Shown one piece after another: positions 35,642 to 44,820 of a stretch of DNA of 64,000 nucleotides. The translations under genes and the position numbers were made by a program. The stretch is taken from contig NZ_JH126470.1 in NCBI RefSeq assembly GCF_000225705.1, positions 219,901 to 283,900 of the forward strand. The letters run 5' to 3'. The notes under the pieces were generated by a model. That model was given only the letters and a program-made list of their open reading frames with translations, searched no databases and had not been told where the DNA came from. The DNA is from Collinsella tanakaei YIT 12063. Lineage in GTDB: Bacteria; Actinomycetota; Coriobacteriia; Coriobacteriales; Coriobacteriaceae. Each line of letters starts with the position of its first letter. The stretch's first letter is position 1.

Positions 35642-35955
35642 CCCATTCGGCGTGGTCAATGAGTGCCACGAGGCGGGTAAGCAGGGGCCACCCATGCCTT
35701 TGACAAGGTCGTGCTTGTCCGCTTTGAACGTTAAAGGGTCCTTGCGGAAGTCTATTTGTTCCGCTTTACACGTACTTAATTGGAGACATGTATTAGCTAT
35801 ATTGCGCATACGCTTGATTTGTTTTCAACTGGCTGTGCGTATTCGCGGTGCTTCTTCCCTGCCTGGTTGGTCGCAGGGTGGGATCCGGCGGGTTTTCGCA
35901 ATGTATAAAGCGAGGCTTGCCCGCCTCGTGGCGCTCATTGACCACACCGAACGGG
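35642..35955. mobile_element. MITE-like element with 41 bp terminal inverted repeats
   Basis: Left end 35642-35682 and right end 35915-35955 are inverted copies of 41 bases with four differences (outer end CCCATTCGGCGTGGTCAATG). The 314-base unit has no ORF of note. The whole could also be read as a long stem-loop. A rho-independent terminator begins in its right end. No transposase is nearby, so any mobilisation would need an enzyme from elsewhere. Confidence 0.65.
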
Positions 35956-36000
35956 GGCGCCATGCGTCGAGCTGATCACATGGCGCCCCCGTTCTCTTTT
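35950..36000 (+). terminator. Strong rho-independent terminator
   Basis: A perfect 15-base stem (AACGGGGGCGCCATG, 35950-35964, with 35979-35993), a 14-base loop, then CTCTTTT. It would stop plus-strand transcription from the antiporter region ahead of the convergent helicase gene. Confidence 0.85.
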
Positions 36001-36020
36001 GCTGTCTTATTAGAGCGTTT

Positions 36021-38858
36021 TTAGCCCGCGGTGTCCTCGATTACGCCCGCGCGGTAGTTGGCGAACACAATGCCGTCGCCGTCCTGCGTCGCGTCCAGGT
36101 CTACATCCGCCATGATGCCGAAGTCACGGTCGCCGTCTGAATCGCTGAACACCTGGTGAACGTGCCAAACGTGGTCGGTTTTCTCGTCCGAGTCGTCAAT
36201 GGAGAGGAACGCCATGGAGCGGGCGTCCGCATCGGTGAGCAGCTCTTCATGTGCTTCGAAGAACGCTTCGAGCACGCGGCGCCAGCGCAGCTCTCCCATG
36301 CCCCAATCCTCGTCCAGCGCTCCCAGCTGGTCGGCTCGGCCGCGGGCGGCGAGGCGAACGCGCTGGAACAGCGAGTTGCGCACCAGCACGGTGAGGCCGC
36401 GTCGGTCGATGACGACGGCGTCCGCGGGACGCGGGGGCGCGGCATCCAAGGTAGAGCCGGCGTTCTCCCATTCGTCCACCAGGCTGGAGTCGACCGAACG
36501 GACCACCAGGCCAAGCCAGGCCACAACGTCGTTGAGCTCTTCGTTGCGCTTGTCGTGCGGGATGGTGCGGTCCAGCGTGCGGTAGGCCTCGGTGAGGTAG
36601 CGCAGCAGGATGCCCTCGCAGCGGGCGACGTTGTAGCGGGCGATGTAGCCCTTGAAGTCGCTGCCGCTCTCCAACATGTCGCGCAGGACGCTTTTGGGCG
36701 AGAGCTCGTAGTCGCCGGCCCACGGCACCTTGGAGCAGTACTGTTCAAAGGCCGCGGCAAGCATGTCTTCCAGGGGTTTGGGATAGGTGATGTCCTGCAG
36801 CTTCTCCACGCGCTCCTCGAAGTCGATGCCCTCGGCCTTCATCTCGTTCATGGCGCGGTCGCGCGCCTGGCGCTCTTGCGCACGCAGGATCTGCTTGGGG
36901 TCTTCAAGCGTGGCTTCCGCCATGGAGATGACGTCCAGGGCGTAGGTCTCGCTTTCCGGGTCGAGCAGTTCCAGCGCGGCGAGCATGAAGGGGGAGAGCG
37001 GCTGGTCCAGCGCGAAATCTTCCGGCAGGTCGACGGTGAGGTAGTAGGAGGCATCGCCGTCCAGGAAGGCAGCGACCTCGGCATCGTTCGCGGCGCCGGA
37101 TTCTGGCTCCGCCTCGGTGTCCGCATCGGGATCCGCATCGGTGTCCGCATCGGAATCCTGCTCGGGCGCGCCGGCGGGTGCGGTGGCTGCTTCCGTTTGA
37201 TCGGAGAGATTCGAGGCGGCGACGGGCTTGCCGTTCTCGTCCAGCTCCTCGCGAACCACCACGCCGGCATCGATCAGCGTCGCGAAAATCTGGGCGGCGC
37301 GGGCGCGCAGGCGCTCCTTCTCCTCATCCGTCTGCAGGGAGTCTTCGATCAGGGTGAGGACGCGGCGCCAGGCGTTGCCGCCCTGCTCAACCTCTGCCAG
37401 CACCATGGAGTTGGTGATGCGCATGCGGGGCTTGAGGGTTTCCGGCGCGCTCTCGATCAGGCGGTCGAAGGTGCCCTGGTTCCAGGTGACAAAGCCCTCC
37501 GGCGGCTTCTTCTTTTTGAGCTTCTTCATCTTTTTGGGGTCACCCATGGCCTTGAGCTCGGCCTTGTGGTTCTCGATCTCGTACTCGGGCGCCTCGGCGA
37601 TGACCACGCCTTCGGTATCGAAGCCGGAGCGTCCCGCGCGGCCGGCGATCTGATGGAACTCGCGCGACCGCAGGCGGCGCTGCTTGTAGCCGTCGAACTT
37701 GGTGAGGCCGGTGAGCAGCACGGTGTGGATGGGAACGTTGATGCCCACGCCCAGGGTGTCGGTACCGCAGATGACGGGCAGCAGGCCCTGTTGGGCGAGC
37801 TTCTCGACCAGCAGGCGGTAGCGCGGCAGCAACCCTGCATGGTGAAGGCCCACGCCGCAGGAGATAAGGTGCTTGAGCGTCTTGCCAAACGCCGTGGTGA
37901 AGCGCCCGCCCTTGATGGCTTCCTTGATGGCCTCGCGCTGCTCCTTGGTGGCCACGCCGTAGCTCGCCAGCGCCCGCGCGCTCGCCAGTGCGGCGTCTTG
38001 CGAGAAGTGGACGATATACAGCGGCGAGTCGCCCTGGCGTAGCGCGAGCTCGACCGTGCCCTCGAGACCGGTCTTGACGTATTCGTATGAGAGCGGCACG
38101 GGGCGCGGGGCATCGGCGATGGTCTCCACGTCGCGACCGGTGTGGCGCTCGAGCGCCTGCGAGATGGCGGTCATATCGCCCAGCGTGGCGCTCATGAGCA
38201 TGAATTGGGTGTGCGGCAGCGTGAGCAGCGGCACCTGCCAGGCCCAGCCGCGGTCCGGATCGCTGAAGAAGTGGAACTCGTCCATGGCGACAAAGCCCAC
38301 GTCCGTGTCCTCGCCCTCGCGAAGCGCCTGGTTGGCCAGGATCTCCGCCGTGCAGCAGATGATGGGCGCGTCCGTATTGATGTGCGAGTCGCCGGTGATC
38401 ATTCCGACGTTGTCGCGCCCAAAGATGTCGACTAGGTAGAAGAACTTCTCGGACACCAGCGCCTTGATGGGGGCGGTGTAGTAGCCGCGCTGGCCGGTGG
38501 CCATGGCCATGAACATCATGCCGATCGCGACCAGCGACTTGCCCGACCCCGTGGGCGTGCCCAGGATGACGTTGCTGCCCGCGGCCAGCGCGAACAGGGC
38601 TTCTTCCTGGTGCGGCCAGGGCTCGATGCCGCGGGCCTCCACCCATTCGAGGAAGCGGCCGTATGCGTCTTCCGCGGTGAGCCAGGGCTCCGCCTCCTCG
38701 CCGTCGGCGGGTTCCCACCAGCTGGGAGCCAGTGCACCTAGCGACCCTGGGGCGTGCGCGTCGAACGCGCCGTCGGTCGCGTTTGCGTTCGCCGCTGCGG
38801 TCGCGCTTGCGTTTGCGGACGAGGAATTCTCTTGGTTGATGGCTGGGCTGTCTGGCAT
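36021..38858 (-). CDS. DEAD/DEAH-box helicase of the Ski2/Mtr4-like DUF3516 type
   Basis: 945 residues. The N-terminal 50 are Ala/Asn-rich and disordered. The helicase core has Walker A GTPTGSGKS, TAPIKALVSEK (Ia), DEFH box AMDEFHFFSDP, SAT motif MSATLGD, and motif VI QIAGRAGRSG. It is followed by a Lys-rich insertion (KKMKKLKKKKPPEG), an acidic Asp/Ala repeat linker (about residue 565-600) and the DUF3516 C-terminal domain ending in an NTF2-like segment. Actinobacterial proteins of this type resemble Mtr4/Ski2 exosome helicases and are presumed to act in RNA unwinding or decay. It appears to be a single-gene unit. Confidence 0.88.
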   Translation of the reverse strand: MPDSPAINQENSSSANASATAAANANATDGAFDAHAPGSLGALAPSWWEPADGEEAEPWLTAEDAYGRFLEWVEARGIEPWPHQEEALFALAAGSNVILGTPTGSGKSLVAIGMMFMAMATGQRGYYTAPIKALVSEKFFYLVDIFGRDNVGMITGDSHINTDAPIICCTAEILANQALREGEDTDVGFVAMDEFHFFSDPDRGWAWQVPLLTLPHTQFMLMSATLGDMTAISQALERHTGRDVETIADAPRPVPLSYEYVKTGLEGTVELALRQGDSPLYIVHFSQDAALASARALASYGVATKEQREAIKEAIKGGRFTTAFGKTLKHLISCGVGLHHAGLLPRYRLLVEKLAQQGLLPVICGTDTLGVGINVPIHTVLLTGLTKFDGYKQRRLRSREFHQIAGRAGRSGFDTEGVVIAEAPEYEIENHKAELKAMGDPKKMKKLKKKKPPEGFVTWNQGTFDRLIESAPETLKPRMRITNSMVLAEVEQGGNAWRRVLTLIEDSLQTDEEKERLRARAAQIFATLIDAGVVVREELDENGKPVAASNLSDQTEAATAPAGAPEQDSDADTDADPDADTEAEPESGAANDAEVAAFLDGDASYYLTVDLPEDFALDQPLSPFMLAALELLDPESETYALDVISMAEATLEDPKQILRAQERQARDRAMNEMKAEGIDFEERVEKLQDITYPKPLEDMLAAAFEQYCSKVPWAGDYELSPKSVLRDMLESGSDFKGYIARYNVARCEGILLRYLTEAYRTLDRTIPHDKRNEELNDVVAWLGLVVRSVDSSLVDEWENAGSTLDAAPPRPADAVVIDRRGLTVLVRNSLFQRVRLAARGRADQLGALDEDWGMGELRWRRVLEAFFEAHEELLTDADARSMAFLSIDDSDEKTDHVWHVHQVFSDSDGDRDFGIMADVDLDATQDGDGIVFANYRAGVIEDTAG

Positions 38859-39328
38859 GGGGTCTCCGTTAGATCGCGTGTTGTTTTGCCCATTATACGG
38901 TGATGCGGGGACGTGGCCCGCTGCCGGGGTAGCTTCGCAGAAGAACTCCGTGTGCCCGTGTGCCTTGTGGGCTTATGTTTGGAATCTGGCGCAAGGATGT
39001 GGATTTGGGCGCGACCGTACCGAATCTGGGCCGCCGCGCGGAGGAGGATTCGCTAAAAGGGAACAGCCGCCCTGGCAGGAGCGGCTGTTCGTGCGGGTTT
39101 TACCCCACAATAACCTGTTCCAGGAGGGCGTACGCCTCCCGATCGCTTCCAGTATACCCGCTTTTTGACGCCCCTGCACGCCGATGTGGGTATTGCTGGG
39201 CGGCATTTGTCTTCGCGAGGCTGGTGCCGTGATGGCTGCGGGTCCGCTGTCCACGTTATGTAGGGATGTGGGCCCGCGCCCTATTGGCTGCCGTTATTCT
39301 CGACCGCGCTTGGGTCCGTGCGTGCGGA
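38859..39328. other. Intergenic region with hairpins
   Basis: 470 bases without a gene. Position 39061-39090 is a hairpin with 10-base arms GAACAGCCGC/GCGGCTGTTC which, on the minus strand, is followed by CCTTTT and can terminate the dehydrogenase gene ending at 39329. A smaller hairpin GGAGG-CCTCC lies at about 39123-39140. The left end holds the helicase promoter. Confidence 0.5.
39061..39090 (-). terminator. Probable terminator of the 3-hydroxyacyl-CoA dehydrogenase gene
   Basis: GAACAGCCGC/GCGGCTGTTC stem with a 10-base loop; on the minus strand CCTTTT follows. It lies 240 bases beyond the stop codon at 39329. Confidence 0.55.
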
Positions 39329-40264
39329 TTAGTATTTGTAGAAGCCCTCGCCCGCGTTGACACCGGTTTTGCCCTCATCGATATAGCCTTTGAGGAGGGC
39401 GGCGACCTTGCCTTGAACGGTGCCGGGATCTTTGGAGCGTGGATCCATGATGCCGATGTTGTATGCGGTTGTGAGGCCGACGATGTCCAGGATGCGGAAC
39501 GGCCCTAACGGGGCGCCGGTGGCAAGCATCCACGTTTTGTCAATGGTTTCGCAGTCTGCAACGCCGGTTGCCAGCAGTTCTTCTGCAGCGGAGAGGAAGG
39601 GGACAAGCAGGCTGTTCAAGATGTATCCCGGTTGCTCCTTGTGGAGTTCCAGCGGGATCATCGATATCGCCTGGGCGAATGTGACCACTTTATCGAACCC
39701 TTCTTTGCTGGTTTCTGGATGCCCCATGACCTCGGCGGTGTTGTTGCGCCAGATCTCGTTAGCGAAGTGGAGTGCCAAGTATTTCTCCGGACGGCCAGTG
39801 TATTGTGCGAAAGCGCTGGGGAGCATGGTCGACGAGTTGGTCGCGATGATTGTCTTCTCGGGAAGGTGTTTTGCGAGCTCGGTGTAGAAGGCGATCTTCT
39901 CTTCTGGATTCTTGGCGATCGCCTCGATGACGAGGTCGCAGTCGCGCGCGGCGTCCTCGTAACTTAGCGTGAAGGTGATGTTGTTCAAGGCCGCATCTGC
40001 CCGCGCCTTCAGCTGGTCGATCTCTTCTGCGCTCATGTCGGGGGAGGGGGCGAGCCCGCGGCAGTATGCCTGCGGGTTTGTTTTCATGGCTTCAAGGGTG
40101 TTGAGGTAAATTGTTCGCAGTCGTTCAAACTTGGGCTTCGCGCGCCCCACCGAGCCTTCGCTGCGAAGCCAGACGGTGACGTTGAAGCCGCAATATGCCG
40201 ACTGAAAGGCGATTTGGCTGCCGAGCACTCCACCGCCGGCTACGGTAACGTTTTTGATGTCCAT
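39329..40264 (-). CDS. 3-hydroxyacyl-CoA dehydrogenase
   Basis: 311 residues; the ATG at 40264 follows AAGGAG. An N-terminal Rossmann domain binds NAD (VTVAGGGVLGSQIAFQSA), and the 3HCDH signature continues through IEAIAKNPEEKIAFYTEL and IIATNSSTMLPSAFA. The catalytic histidine is in LALHFANEIW. The C-terminal helical domain (QPGYILNSLLVPFLSAAEEL...GPFRILDIVGLTTAYNI) is complete. It oxidises L-3-hydroxyacyl-CoA, probably hydroxybutyryl-CoA. No other butyrate or beta-oxidation gene is next to it, so its pathway is uncertain. Confidence 0.9.
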   Translation of the reverse strand: MDIKNVTVAGGGVLGSQIAFQSAYCGFNVTVWLRSEGSVGRAKPKFERLRTIYLNTLEAMKTNPQAYCRGLAPSPDMSAEEIDQLKARADAALNNITFTLSYEDAARDCDLVIEAIAKNPEEKIAFYTELAKHLPEKTIIATNSSTMLPSAFAQYTGRPEKYLALHFANEIWRNNTAEVMGHPETSKEGFDKVVTFAQAISMIPLELHKEQPGYILNSLLVPFLSAAEELLATGVADCETIDKTWMLATGAPLGPFRILDIVGLTTAYNIGIMDPRSKDPGTVQGKVAALLKGYIDEGKTGVNAGEGFYKY

Positions 40265-40509
40265 GGTGCTTTCTCCTTTTTATGAAATGTGACGGAAGCG
40301 ACGGGTAGTCGCAGTGCCGCTACTGATGATAGAAATGCGACAACTGTTGTCATAATTCCCAAAAAGAAGAACGATAGTACCGACGGTTTTGTAAATTGGC
40401 CGGAATGCTGGAACAACCAGCAAAGGCGAGATTCGCGTTAACAAATGAACCTTTGATGAAAAGGGCGCGGGCAACCTGACTAGCTGAAACCGAGTTCCAG
40501 AAGACGGGG

Positions 40510-41370
40510 CTATTGCCTGCTGTTTCGAGCCTCTAGGTTCCTGCGGCGATTGCGGAACGCCGTGATCGCGAAGTTCATGCCGTGGGGAATGTAGGCGCCT
40601 TCGTAGAGGTCTTCGGGGATGTAGTCGTAGAGACTGTTGAGGGACTGTTCGCGAGCTGCTTGAAGCTGCTGCCCTGAGGGCTCCTCGTCCAGGCGGGCGC
40701 AGATGCCGTGGACGGTTGCTCCTTCTTCTACCAGTCGCTCCTCATATTCGCTCATGGGGATAGAGGGGTGGTCGGCGCGCGTATCGTGCGAGGTCCACTG
40801 AACGGTGTAGCCCGCACCTTCGAACTGCGGCAGCGAGTAATCAAAGAGGGGCTCGCTGTCCGTGCGCAAAACGACGGTGCCGCCTGGGGCAAGCAGCTTG
40901 CGGTAGTCGAGCAGGTGTTCCACGGTGGTGAGGCGCTGCGCTGCCTCGCGTTTGCGGGGGTGCGGCGTGGGGAAGTTGAGGGTGATGCTGGCGAGCTCAC
41001 CGGGGGCGAACATGTGCGAAAGCTTTTCGCCGCTGCCGGGGATGAGCAGCGCGTTCTTGATGCCCGCTTCGATCACGCGCTGGGAGGCGTAGGCGATGCA
41101 GACCGGCTGCATGTCGATGCCTATGAAAAGGGCGTCCGGCTCTGCCTGCGCGGCGGCTACCAGATAGCTGCCTTTGCCGCAGCCAAGGTCGAGTCGCACC
41201 TCGCGGAAAGACCGCGGCGAGGTGCTATCCGCATGCGGATCGAGAGGCCAGCACGCCTGCGCCCAGTTCCCGGCGTAGGCTGCGGGAATGTACTCGATGG
41301 CGTCGCGATAGCGCTCCAAGCGCTCGTCCAGGACAAAGTTCTTGGGGGTTCTGGCGCGGGTCGAGCCCAT
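40510..41370 (-). CDS. trmB: tRNA (guanine-46-N7)-methyltransferase
   Basis: 286 residues from the ATG at 41370 with AAGGAG 7 bases upstream; the frame continues 13 codons further but lacks such a site. The SAM-binding motif is VRLDLGCGKGSYLVAAA, with IGIDMQPVCIAYASQ, and the TrmB signature LNFPTPHPRKREAAQRL is a variant of the usual FPDPWPKKRH. It modifies G46 in the variable loop of tRNA. It is slightly longer than E. coli TrmB because of N- and C-terminal extensions. The neighbouring Elp3 and SAM methyltransferase genes make this a tRNA-modification neighbourhood. Confidence 0.88.
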   Translation of the reverse strand: MGSTRARTPKNFVLDERLERYRDAIEYIPAAYAGNWAQACWPLDPHADSTSPRSFREVRLDLGCGKGSYLVAAAQAEPDALFIGIDMQPVCIAYASQRVIEAGIKNALLIPGSGEKLSHMFAPGELASITLNFPTPHPRKREAAQRLTTVEHLLDYRKLLAPGGTVVLRTDSEPLFDYSLPQFEGAGYTVQWTSHDTRADHPSIPMSEYEERLVEEGATVHGICARLDEEPSGQQLQAAREQSLNSLYDYIPEDLYEGAYIPHGMNFAITAFRNRRRNLEARNSRQ

Positions 41371-41678
41371 TAGGCTGCTCCTTTTCATGCGGGATTGGCG
41401 GGTAGGCAAGGTGTTTCATGATACCCGCGCTTGGCGTGCGAGTTGTGCAGGGTCTGCGGTGGTTGGCGGCTCTTTATCTGCGCGAGCAGCGCGGCGGGCG
41501 AGGCAAGCGGGCTCTGATCGTGGGTTTTTATTCCTCATATGGGGTATATTTGTCAGTGCTGTACCCGGTCTAAGCGGTGGGGTTGGCCAGGCGCGTGCAG
41601 ATGTGACGGATAATTGCATCGATTTTGGATTTTGCTGAGTAGACACCCCTGTTGTCTGTAAGAAGGTGCAGGTAGGAA

Positions 41679-41825
41679 ATGTCTACCAAGCTGGTATACA
41701 AAGACTTTTTTGAAATGGATGCAATTATCCTCAAGAACTGCGCAGGCATGCTTATGCTGAAGGCTTACGAAGGCGCGAAAGTCCCGTGGGGGCTTGCTCC
41801 GCATGAATTAAATCAGCTTGCGTAG
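41679..41825 (+). CDS. Short open reading frame, 48 residues, unknown
   Basis: ATG 41679 with AGGTAGGAA just upstream; reads MSTKLVYKDFFEMDAIILKN and onward to VPWGLAPHELNQLA. Codon use looks natural and there is a plausible ribosome binding site, but no family is recognised. It may be a small protein or the remnant of a larger gene. The rest of the 515-base gap between trmB and the methyltransferase gene shows only a G-C-rich hairpin at about 41828-41860. Confidence 0.35.
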   Translation: MSTKLVYKDFFEMDAIILKNCAGMLMLKAYEGAKVPWGLAPHELNQLA

Positions 41826-41885
41826 AGGGCGTGCCCCGTTTGCGCGGAGGGCACACCCCATAGGCGCATGTTTGCTGCCCCGCCC

Positions 41886-42713
41886 TTAAGCGTTTCGCTG
41901 GAGCACTAGGTAGCGGTTCAGGCTGTGGTTGGATCCGTCTGCCGAGAATGTGTCGATGGGCGCGGCGAGGGGCGAGGCCGATGCCGCAAGCTGGTCTATC
42001 TCGGCTGTTGAGAAATGGTGGCAATAGCGAAAGGCAGCGTCGTCGGCTTGCCAACCGAGGAGGTGGTCGCCTTCTTCCAGCGAACTGGAGGCGAAGCCCG
42101 CGAACGGAGGCTGGGCGAGTGCGAGGTCGAGGGAGCGCGCTGATTTGCGAGCGATGCGCCCATCATTCATGAACTGCCAAAACGAGACAACGACGATGCC
42201 GCCCGGGCGAACGGCGTCGATGAGCCGGCTGAGTACGGCCTGGCGAAGCTTTGCGCCCGGCACATGGTGCATGAAGCCGAAACATACGGCAAGGTCGCAG
42301 CTTGCGTGGGGAAAAGCCGTGTTGAGTGCGGAGGTCCGGGAACCTGCGATTGCGTCATCGCTTCCATACTCGTCCTCGGCGAGAAGGGAGGTCAGGATAT
42401 CGAGGCTGTGGTAGTCGACGCGTGCAAGCTCGTTCATGTTCGCGGCGAGCGCGGGGCAGTTGTCGATCGCGGTGACATGTAGCGAGGTGTGCGGAAGCTG
42501 CTCTGCCAAGAAACGCTCGAATCGCAGGTTGCCGCAGGCCAGGTCGAAGACTCGGAGCGCGGCGGGCGTGTCGCCAAAGTGCTCGCGCGCGATGTCCGCC
42601 ACGTGCCGCCAGCCTTCCCATGGCGCGCTGCGGGTGGCCGAGAAGGAAGCGGCGTGTTCCGCATAGAAACGCGTGTTGAGATCGATAAGGTTTTGGGCGG
42701 TGGCGTTGTCCAT
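41886..42713 (-). CDS. Class I SAM-dependent methyltransferase, possibly Trm9/ALKBH8-like
   Basis: 275 residues from the ATG at 42713; the ribosome binding site is weak, and an upstream in-frame start at 42776 is possible. Motif I is VFDLACGNLRFERFLAEQ, motif II HVTAIDNCPALA, then CDLAVCFGFMHHVPG and RPGGIVVVSFWQF, followed by a C-terminal block GWQADDAAFRYCHHFSTAEI. The general pattern FDLACGN...FGFMHHV resembles tRNA cm5U methyltransferases of the Trm9 type. It is divergent from elp3, with 134 bases between the starts, and Elp3 makes exactly the carboxymethyl group that Trm9 methylates in eukaryotes. The role is inferred from context; a small-molecule methyltransferase cannot be excluded. 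Confidence 0.7.
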   Translation of the reverse strand: MDNATAQNLIDLNTRFYAEHAASFSATRSAPWEGWRHVADIAREHFGDTPAALRVFDLACGNLRFERFLAEQLPHTSLHVTAIDNCPALAANMNELARVDYHSLDILTSLLAEDEYGSDDAIAGSRTSALNTAFPHASCDLAVCFGFMHHVPGAKLRQAVLSRLIDAVRPGGIVVVSFWQFMNDGRIARKSARSLDLALAQPPFAGFASSSLEEGDHLLGWQADDAAFRYCHHFSTAEIDQLAASASPLAAPIDTFSADGSNHSLNRYLVLQRNA

Positions 42714-42847
42714 GTAAGGGGGGGCTTTCTGTTTGGCGAGGACGAGGGAGCGGGGCGATCTTCTCTGGTATTGCAAGCATAATCATATGCGAGTCGACAG
42801 GTGGGGGACCAAGACGATGCCCCGTTCTTTACGATACAATTCCTGCC

Positions 42848-44755
42848 ATGGAAGACATCATTTTGAACATATTGAGCGAGCTTGCCGTCGGTCGCGAGGT
42901 CGACGACCGCTCGCTGGTGAAAATAATCAATGCCCAGGCGCGACGCGACGCCGCGGACAAGCGTGCTTACGCCAAGCGTCGTCTGCTGCCGTTCTACCAG
43001 CGCGTCAAGCGCGACGAGCCCCAGCGCTGGGCGTCCTGGGGAGTGACGCCGGAGTTGGAGGAGAAGCTGCTGGCGGTGCTGCGCATGAAGCCGCGGCGCA
43101 CGGCGTCGGGCGTGGCGACCATTACGGTCATCACCAAGCCCTGGCCGTGTTCCAGCGATTGCCGCTACTGCCCCAATGATATCCGCATGCCCAAGAGCTA
43201 TCTGCACGGCGAGCCCGCGTGCGAGCGCGCCGAGCAAACGTGGTTCGACCCCTACTTGCAGGTGTCCGCGCGCTTGACGGCGCTGTCGCAGATGGGGCAC
43301 GCCGTCGACAAGATCGAGCTCATCGTTTTGGGCGGCACGTGGAGCGATTATCCGCGTGAGTACCAAATCTGGTTTGTGTCTGAGTTGTTCCGCGCGCTGA
43401 ACGATAGCGCGATAGCGGACGTGGCCGCCAACCCCATGCTTGCGGATAACCCTTCTGCTCTCGATGCGGCGATGTGCGCGGACGCGAACTCTCAGCGAGA
43501 CGCCGGCGTTCCGGCGTACGTGGCTGCCCGTCGAGCGTTTTATCGCGAGTGCGGCTTCCCGCAGACCGCCGAAGAGTTCGCTGCGTTCGCGGCGGAACAG
43601 CAGCGCGCTATCGATACGGGCGAGCTCAACTACAATCGCGCGTTCGCTCGTCTTTATGGCGAAAGCGATGCATGGGTCCGCGCCACGCAGATGCAATCCG
43701 CCACGCTGGAAGAACTCGTCCAGCTTCAGCACGCCAACGAGACCGCGCGCCATCGCGTGGTTGGCCTGGTGATCGAGACTCGTCCTGATGCCGTGACGCC
43801 AGACGCGCTCACGCTCATCCGGCAGTTGGGCGCAACTAAGATTCAAATGGGAATTCAAAGTCTTGACCAGCAGATTCTCGATTCCAATGATCGCGGCATC
43901 CGCATCGAGCGCATCCAGCGCGCCTTCGGGTTGCTGCGCGCCTTCGGGTTCAAGATTCACGCGCACGCCATGGTCAACCTGTTGGGCGCAACCCCGGAAA
44001 GCGACAAGTGCGACTACCGGCGCCTGGTCACCGAGGCCCCCTATCAGCCCGATGAGATCAAGCTTTATCCCTGCGCGCTCATCGAGGGGGCGCGTCTGTG
44101 TCGCGATTTCGATAGCGGCGCATGGATCCCGTATACCGAAGACGTCCTCATGGACGTGCTCGCCGCCGACGTGCTCGCCACGCCCTCGTTCTGCCGCATC
44201 TCGCGCATGATTCGCGACTTCTCGTCCAATGACATCAAAGCCGGCAACAAGAAGCCCAACCTGCGTCAAATGGTGGAGCAGCGACTCGCCGTCGGTGAGC
44301 GAGTGCGCGAGATTCGTTACCGCGAGGTGGGCACGGGCCTGGTCGACGTCAATGCGCTGCGTTTGGACGAGGTCCGCTATGAGACCTCCAATACCTCGGA
44401 GCGCTTCTTGCAGTGGGTGGACCGGGACATGCGCATCGCGGGCTTTTTGCGCCTGTCGCTGCCGCATACGGATTACCTCGCCGATCATGTGGACAAGCTG
44501 CCCGTGCGCGCGGGCGAGGCGATGATCCGCGAGGTTCACGTTTACGGCGCGGTCGCTCGCCTGGGCGAGGCAGGGGCGGCGGGCTCCGCGGCGCAGCACC
44601 TGGGTCTGGGTCGCCGACTGGTCGAGCGCGCCTGCGAAATCGCTCGCGATGAGGGATATACTCGCATCAACGTTATTTCCGCTGTGGGCACGCGCGGGTA
44701 CTACCGCGGCCTGGGCTTTGAGGACAACGGCCTCTACCAGCGCCGCGATCTGTAG
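42848..44755 (+). CDS. elp3: Elp3 tRNA uridine-34 carboxymethyl/carbamoylmethyl synthase (radical SAM-GNAT)
   Basis: 635 residues from ATG 42848. It has an N-terminal tRNA-binding part, a radical SAM core with cluster cysteines Cys101, Cys105 and Cys108 in CSSDCRYCPND, conserved LIVLGGTWSDYP, VGLVIETRPDAV, QMGIQSLDQQIL and HAHAMVNLLGATP, then a Cys/His-rich segment and a C-terminal GNAT domain (EVHVYGAVARLGE, LGLGRRLVERACEIA, RGYYRGLGFEDNG). It uses SAM and acetyl-CoA to build cm5U/ncm5U at the tRNA wobble position. Stand-alone Elp3 is found in a limited set of bacteria. The spermidine-synthase-like gene follows 65 bases later. Confidence 0.93.
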   Translation: MEDIILNILSELAVGREVDDRSLVKIINAQARRDAADKRAYAKRRLLPFYQRVKRDEPQRWASWGVTPELEEKLLAVLRMKPRRTASGVATITVITKPWPCSSDCRYCPNDIRMPKSYLHGEPACERAEQTWFDPYLQVSARLTALSQMGHAVDKIELIVLGGTWSDYPREYQIWFVSELFRALNDSAIADVAANPMLADNPSALDAAMCADANSQRDAGVPAYVAARRAFYRECGFPQTAEEFAAFAAEQQRAIDTGELNYNRAFARLYGESDAWVRATQMQSATLEELVQLQHANETARHRVVGLVIETRPDAVTPDALTLIRQLGATKIQMGIQSLDQQILDSNDRGIRIERIQRAFGLLRAFGFKIHAHAMVNLLGATPESDKCDYRRLVTEAPYQPDEIKLYPCALIEGARLCRDFDSGAWIPYTEDVLMDVLAADVLATPSFCRISRMIRDFSSNDIKAGNKKPNLRQMVEQRLAVGERVREIRYREVGTGLVDVNALRLDEVRYETSNTSERFLQWVDRDMRIAGFLRLSLPHTDYLADHVDKLPVRAGEAMIREVHVYGAVARLGEAGAAGSAAQHLGLGRRLVERACEIARDEGYTRINVISAVGTRGYYRGLGFEDNGLYQRRDL

Positions 44756-44820
44756 CCTGTTCGCTGCGTCCATTCCCAATGTCCGCTCGCAGCACCTGCG
44801 TTTCTCAGCAAGGGGGAGCC

